A stretch of DNA of 64,000 nt, taken from Streptococcus sp. WB01_FAA12 (GTDB lineage Bacteria; Bacillota; Bacilli; Lactobacillales; Streptococcaceae). This document shows positions 61,372 through 64,000 of this stretch, in pieces (position 1 is the stretch's first letter; each line of letters starts with the position of its first letter). The position numbers and the translations under genes were made by a program. The notes beneath the pieces were generated by a model. It did not search any database. It saw nothing but the letters and a program-made list of their open reading frames with translations, and was not told where the DNA came from. Where the stretch lies: assembly GCF_012843315.1 (NCBI RefSeq), contig NZ_JABAEX010000007.1, positions 42,086 to 106,085 of the forward strand, given 5' to 3'.

Positions 61372-62502
61372 ATGTTAGATTTGATTCAGACTAGACGAGA
61401 TTTACACCAGATTCCAGAGATTGGCTTGGAGGAGTTCAAGACTCAGGCTTATTTGCTGGATGTGATTGAGAAATTGACTACGGGTAAGGATTTTGTTCAA
61501 GTTCGTACTTGGCGGACAGGGATTTTGGTCTACCTGCAGGGAAGTCAGCCGGAGCGGACCATTGGTTGGCGAACAGATATTGATGGCCTGCCTATCGTCG
61601 AACAAACAGGTCTGCCTTTTGCTTCTCAGCACCAAGGTCGCATGCATGCCTGTGGCCATGATTTTCATATGACCATTGCCTTGGGCTGTCTCGAGCGTGC
61701 TCTTGAGGAGCAACCCAAGAATAATCTGCTTTTTCTGTTTCAACCTGCTGAAGAAAATGAAGCTGGTGGCATGCTCATGTATGAGGACGGCGCTTTTGGG
61801 GACTGGCTACCAGACCAGTTTTATGGTCTCCATGTTCGTCCGGATCTAAAGGTTGGACAGATTGCGACCAATACACACACTCTCTTTGCAGGGACCTGTG
61901 AGGTGAAGATTCGTTTCAAAGGAAAAGGAGGACACGCAGCCTTTCCGCATGAAGCCAATGACGCCTTGGTGGCTGCTAGTTACTTTGTGACCCAGGTGCA
62001 GTCAGTTGTCAGCCGCAATGTTAATCCAATCGAAGGAGCAGTGGTGACCTTTGGCCTTTTCCAAGCTGGAACAACCAACAATGTCATTACAGACACAGCA
62101 TTTTTACACGGAACCATTCGCGCCTTGACTCAGGACATGAGCCTCTTGGTACAAAAGAGAGTCAAGACAGTCGCAGAAGGAGTTGCAGCAGCCTTTGATA
62201 TGGAAGTCGAAGTAGAACTCAAGCAAGGAGGCTACCTACCTGTTGAGAATAATCCAGCCTTGGCGCGTGAACTGATGGACTTTTTTGAAGAGAAAGAGGG
62301 AATTGAGTTGATTGATATCGAGCCTGCTATGACTGGTGAGGACTTTGGCTATCTCCTTTCGAAGGTAGATGGCGTTATGTTCTGGTTGGGTATCAACAGT
62401 CCCTACGCTCTTCACCATCCACAGATGAGTCCCAAGGAAGAAGCCTTAGCCGTTGGGGTGGAAGCGGTCTCTAGCTTTCTTCAAAAGAAGGCGGCGGAGT
62501 AG
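61372..62502 (+). CDS. dapL: N-acetyldiaminopimelate deacetylase
   Basis: 376-residue M20-family metallohydrolase. Metal and catalytic motifs: [40 protein letters not shown], and [15 protein letters not shown] in the lid domain. Removes acetate from N-acetyl-LL-diaminopimelate, completing the acetyl branch begun by dapH. The symbol dapL is the one commonly used for the Bacillus-type deacetylase in annotation, though it also denotes an aminotransferase elsewhere. CGGAGGACAG precedes the ATG. Confidence 0.92.
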   Translation: MLDLIQTRRDLHQIPEIGLEEFKTQAYLLDVIEKLTTGKDFVQVRTWRTGILVYLQGSQPERTIGWRTDIDGLPIVEQTGLPFASQHQGRMHACGHDFHMTIALGCLERALEEQPKNNLLFLFQPAEENEAGGMLMYEDGAFGDWLPDQFYGLHVRPDLKVGQIATNTHTLFAGTCEVKIRFKGKGGHAAFPHEANDALVAASYFVTQVQSVVSRNVNPIEGAVVTFGLFQAGTTNNVITDTAFLHGTIRALTQDMSLLVQKRVKTVAEGVAAAFDMEVEVELKQGGYLPVENNPALARELMDFFEEKEGIELIDIEPAMTGEDFGYLLSKVDGVMFWLGINSPYALHHPQMSPKEEALAVGVEAVSSFLQKKAAE

Positions 62503-62513
62503 AGGTGTTGTCT

Positions 62514-63053
62514 ATGAAAGCAGAACTACGCAAGCAAGTCTTGCACGAAATGAAGGCTTTATCTCAGAAGCAAAAACAGGCTATGGATCGAGTTTTAACA
62601 GAACGATTTTTGAATCATCCTTTTTACCAAGATGCCAAAGCCATCGCAACCTATCTCTCCTTCCCTCATGAATTTCAAACGCAGGGACTGATTGACCAGG
62701 CGCTGAAGGACGGCAAAAAGGTTTTGATACCCAAAACCTATCCAAAGGGGCGCATGGAGTTTGTGGTCTATGATCCGCAGCAGTTGAAAAAAACTTCCTT
62801 TGGTTTACTGGAGCCCCAAGGGGACTTGGAAGTGGTGGATGCCTCTCAGATTGATTTGATTCATGTTCCAGGCTTGGCTTTTACAAGAGAGGGGTATCGG
62901 ATTGGATATGGCGGAGGCTATTACGACCGCTATCTGGAGAATTTTGCTGGTCAGACCATGAGTACAATCTATCCTTGTCAAATCCAGAATTTCAACTCTG
63001 AAGACCATGATATTCCCGTTCAGGAGGTACTAATCTATGAAGAAAATCTTTGA
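62514..63053 (+). CDS. 5-formyltetrahydrofolate cyclo-ligase
   Basis: 179 residues from the ATG at 62514 (GAGGTG upstream). YgfA/MTHFS family: KAIATYLSFPHEFQTQGLI, PKTYPKGRMEFVVYD, and the ATP/folate motif GYRIGYGGGYYDRYL. Converts 5-formyl-THF to 5,10-methenyl-THF with ATP. Twelve bases after dapL and overlapping the rhomboid gene by 17 bases, so the three genes share a transcript. Confidence 0.93.
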   Translation: MKAELRKQVLHEMKALSQKQKQAMDRVLTERFLNHPFYQDAKAIATYLSFPHEFQTQGLIDQALKDGKKVLIPKTYPKGRMEFVVYDPQQLKKTSFGLLEPQGDLEVVDASQIDLIHVPGLAFTREGYRIGYGGGYYDRYLENFAGQTMSTIYPCQIQNFNSEDHDIPVQEVLIYEENL

Positions 63054-63717
63054 TAAACGCTACTCTGTGACTAGTTTTTTTCTCCTAGTGACTGGCTTTG
63101 TATTTCTACTGATGCTGATTACTACGGGTATCAACTTTGATCAAGTCAAAACTCTGTTTCAGTTTGGAGCTATGTATGGACCGATCATTCGCCTGTTCCC
63201 AGAGCAGTTCTGGCGCCTTTTTTCGGCTATATTTGTGCATATCGGTTGGGAACATTTCATTGTCAATATGATTTCACTCTACTTTCTTGGACAACAGGTG
63301 GAGGAGATTTTCGGCTCTAAGCAATTTTTCCTTCTTTATCTCTTATCAGGAATGATGGGCAATCTCTTTGTTTTTGCTTTCACACCGAAAGTCCTAGCAG
63401 CAGGTGCCTCCACTTCTCTCTATGGATTATTTGCTGCGATTATCGTTTTGCGCTATGCGACTCACAGCCCCTATATCCAGCAGTTAGGGCAATCCTACCT
63501 GACGCTTTTCGTGATAAATATCATTGGAAGTATTCTGATTCCAGGAATCAGCCTATCAGGGCATATTGGTGGTGCAGTAGGCGGTGCCTTTCTAGCAGTC
63601 ATCTTTCCAGTCAAATGGGAAAAAAGGATGTTTAGTACCTGCCAGCGACTCGGAGCAACCGTACTTTTTATCGCACTAGCCGTTTTCCTTTTCTATAAGG
63701 GAATGAGCTATGTGTAA
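63037..63717 (+). CDS. Rhomboid-family intramembrane serine protease
   Basis: 226 residues with six membrane helices. Catalytic serine in AAGASTSLYGLF (GxSx) and histidine in LSGHIGGAVGGAF; HFIVNMISLYFLGQQVEEIF is the conserved loop and helix 2 region. CAGGAGGTACTAATCT precedes the ATG inside the previous gene. Cleaves membrane proteins within the bilayer; in pneumococcal relatives a rhomboid (RbbA) acts on competence-related proteins. Last gene before the CRISPR array. Confidence 0.93.
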   Translation: MKKIFDKRYSVTSFFLLVTGFVFLLMLITTGINFDQVKTLFQFGAMYGPIIRLFPEQFWRLFSAIFVHIGWEHFIVNMISLYFLGQQVEEIFGSKQFFLLYLLSGMMGNLFVFAFTPKVLAAGASTSLYGLFAAIIVLRYATHSPYIQQLGQSYLTLFVINIIGSILIPGISLSGHIGGAVGGAFLAVIFPVKWEKRMFSTCQRLGATVLFIALAVFLFYKGMSYV

Positions 63718-63730
63718 GTTTGGAATACAT

Positions 63731-63762
63731 AAAAAGCTACTCAAAAAACGAGTAGCTTTTTA
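63731..63762. terminator. Bidirectional terminator between rhomboid gene and CRISPR array
   Basis: AAAAGCTACTC and GAGTAGCTTTT form a perfect 11-bp stem around AAAAAAC. It ends four bases before the last CRISPR repeat and would also stop the leftward pre-crRNA transcript. Confidence 0.9.
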
Positions 63763-63765
63763 TGT

Positions 63766-64000
63766 GAATTTGAACCATTCGAAACAACACAGCTCTAAAA
63801 CCCCTTGGTTGGTTATCTGGTAATTATTCAGGTTTTGGAACCATTCGAAACAACACAGCTCTAAAACAAAATAAAAGCTGGCACTCCCAAAAGCCCAGTT
63901 TTGGAACCATTCGAAACAACACAGCTCTAAAACCCCTTGGTTGGTTATCTGGTAATTATTCAGGTTTTGGAACCATTCGAAACAACACAGCTCTAAAACA
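63766..64000 (-). CRISPR. Type II-A CRISPR array, trailer end, continuing past the window
   Basis: Four 36-bp repeats at 63766-63801, 63832-63867, 63898-63933 and 63964-63999, separated by 30-bp spacers. In crRNA sense (minus strand) the repeat begins GTTTTAGAGCTGTGTTG and ends GAATGGTTCCAAAAC, the form I recall for the S. thermophilus CRISPR3 / S. pyogenes-like Cas9 group. The leftmost repeat has three changes at its far end (GAATTT for GTTTTG on the plus strand), as expected for the leader-distal terminal repeat. Spacers 1 (63802-63831) and 3 (63934-63963) are identical. Leader and cas9-cas1-cas2-csn2 should lie beyond the right edge. Confidence 0.97.

Noticed and set aside
63802..63897. 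CRISPR spacers targeting the satellite in this window
   Set aside because: By eye neither spacer 1 nor spacer 2 matches the element on either strand; only a proper search against phages could identify targets.
1..64000. tRNA, rRNA or tmRNA genes
   Set aside because: No cloverleaf with conserved TTCGAATC/GGTTCGA-type arm and CCA end, and no 16S/23S stretches, were recognised.

Overview
The window is chromosomal DNA from a low-GC Streptococcus of the mitis group (S. mitis / S. oralis / S. pneumoniae relatives). The evidence is the gene content and order: an agaBCDA-agaS PTS locus, a SSURE-domain LPXTG protein next to a TCS08-like two-component system and rpsD, the divergent malXCDA-malR / malM-malP locus, the dapH-dapL pair, BOX-type repeats and a CodY box. 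No rRNA or tRNA gene was seen. Layout: 1-5.8 kb holds a mannose-family PTS with its sugar isomerase, tagatose-bisphosphate aldolase and mutarotase. 5.9-12 kb holds a VOC protein, a CstR-type persulfide sensor and a minus-strand rhodanese / CoA-persulfide reductase / rhodanese operon with a CsoR-family operator at its promoter. 12-20.4 kb holds an acetyltransferase, a beta-helix lipoprotein, a nucleoside phosphorylase, KtrB/KtrA potassium uptake, a one-SSURE surface protein and TCS08. rpsD follows behind a structured leader. 21.25-31.96 kb is a compact phage-satellite-like element inserted just downstream of rpsD. It encodes an integrase, a double-HTH repressor, small DNA-binding proteins, a replication initiator with iterons in its gene, a DnaC-like loader, a gp10-like capsid-associated protein, a TerS-N-terminus-like protein and an ArpU/RinA-type activator followed by a repeat-studded promoter. 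It has no large terminase, portal, major capsid, tail or lysis gene. Its right end carries an AT-rich two-gene cassette (small soluble protein plus DUF2335 membrane protein) between two 254-256 bp direct repeats, each containing an att-core-like sequence. 32.2-64 kb holds core genes: HXXEE protein, rpmG, rpmF, ilvD, a MIP18-family factor, hisS, an XRE/PspC/DUF3169/CPBP membrane operon, aspS, a YitT protein, the maltodextrin regulon, rlmA(II), a divergent P1-type ATPase, tyrS, pbp1b, an EamA transporter, dapH, dapL, 5-formyl-THF cyclo-ligase and a rhomboid protease. The window ends inside a type II-A CRISPR array read from the minus strand, whose visible part is its trailer end. From memory of pneumococcal genomes, the blocks left and right of the satellite lie on opposite sides of oriC there, so this junction may mark an origin-symmetric inversion. 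The most notable signals are the duplicated CRISPR spacer, the repeat-flanked DUF2335 cassette, and three clusters of unexplained repeats inside the satellite.
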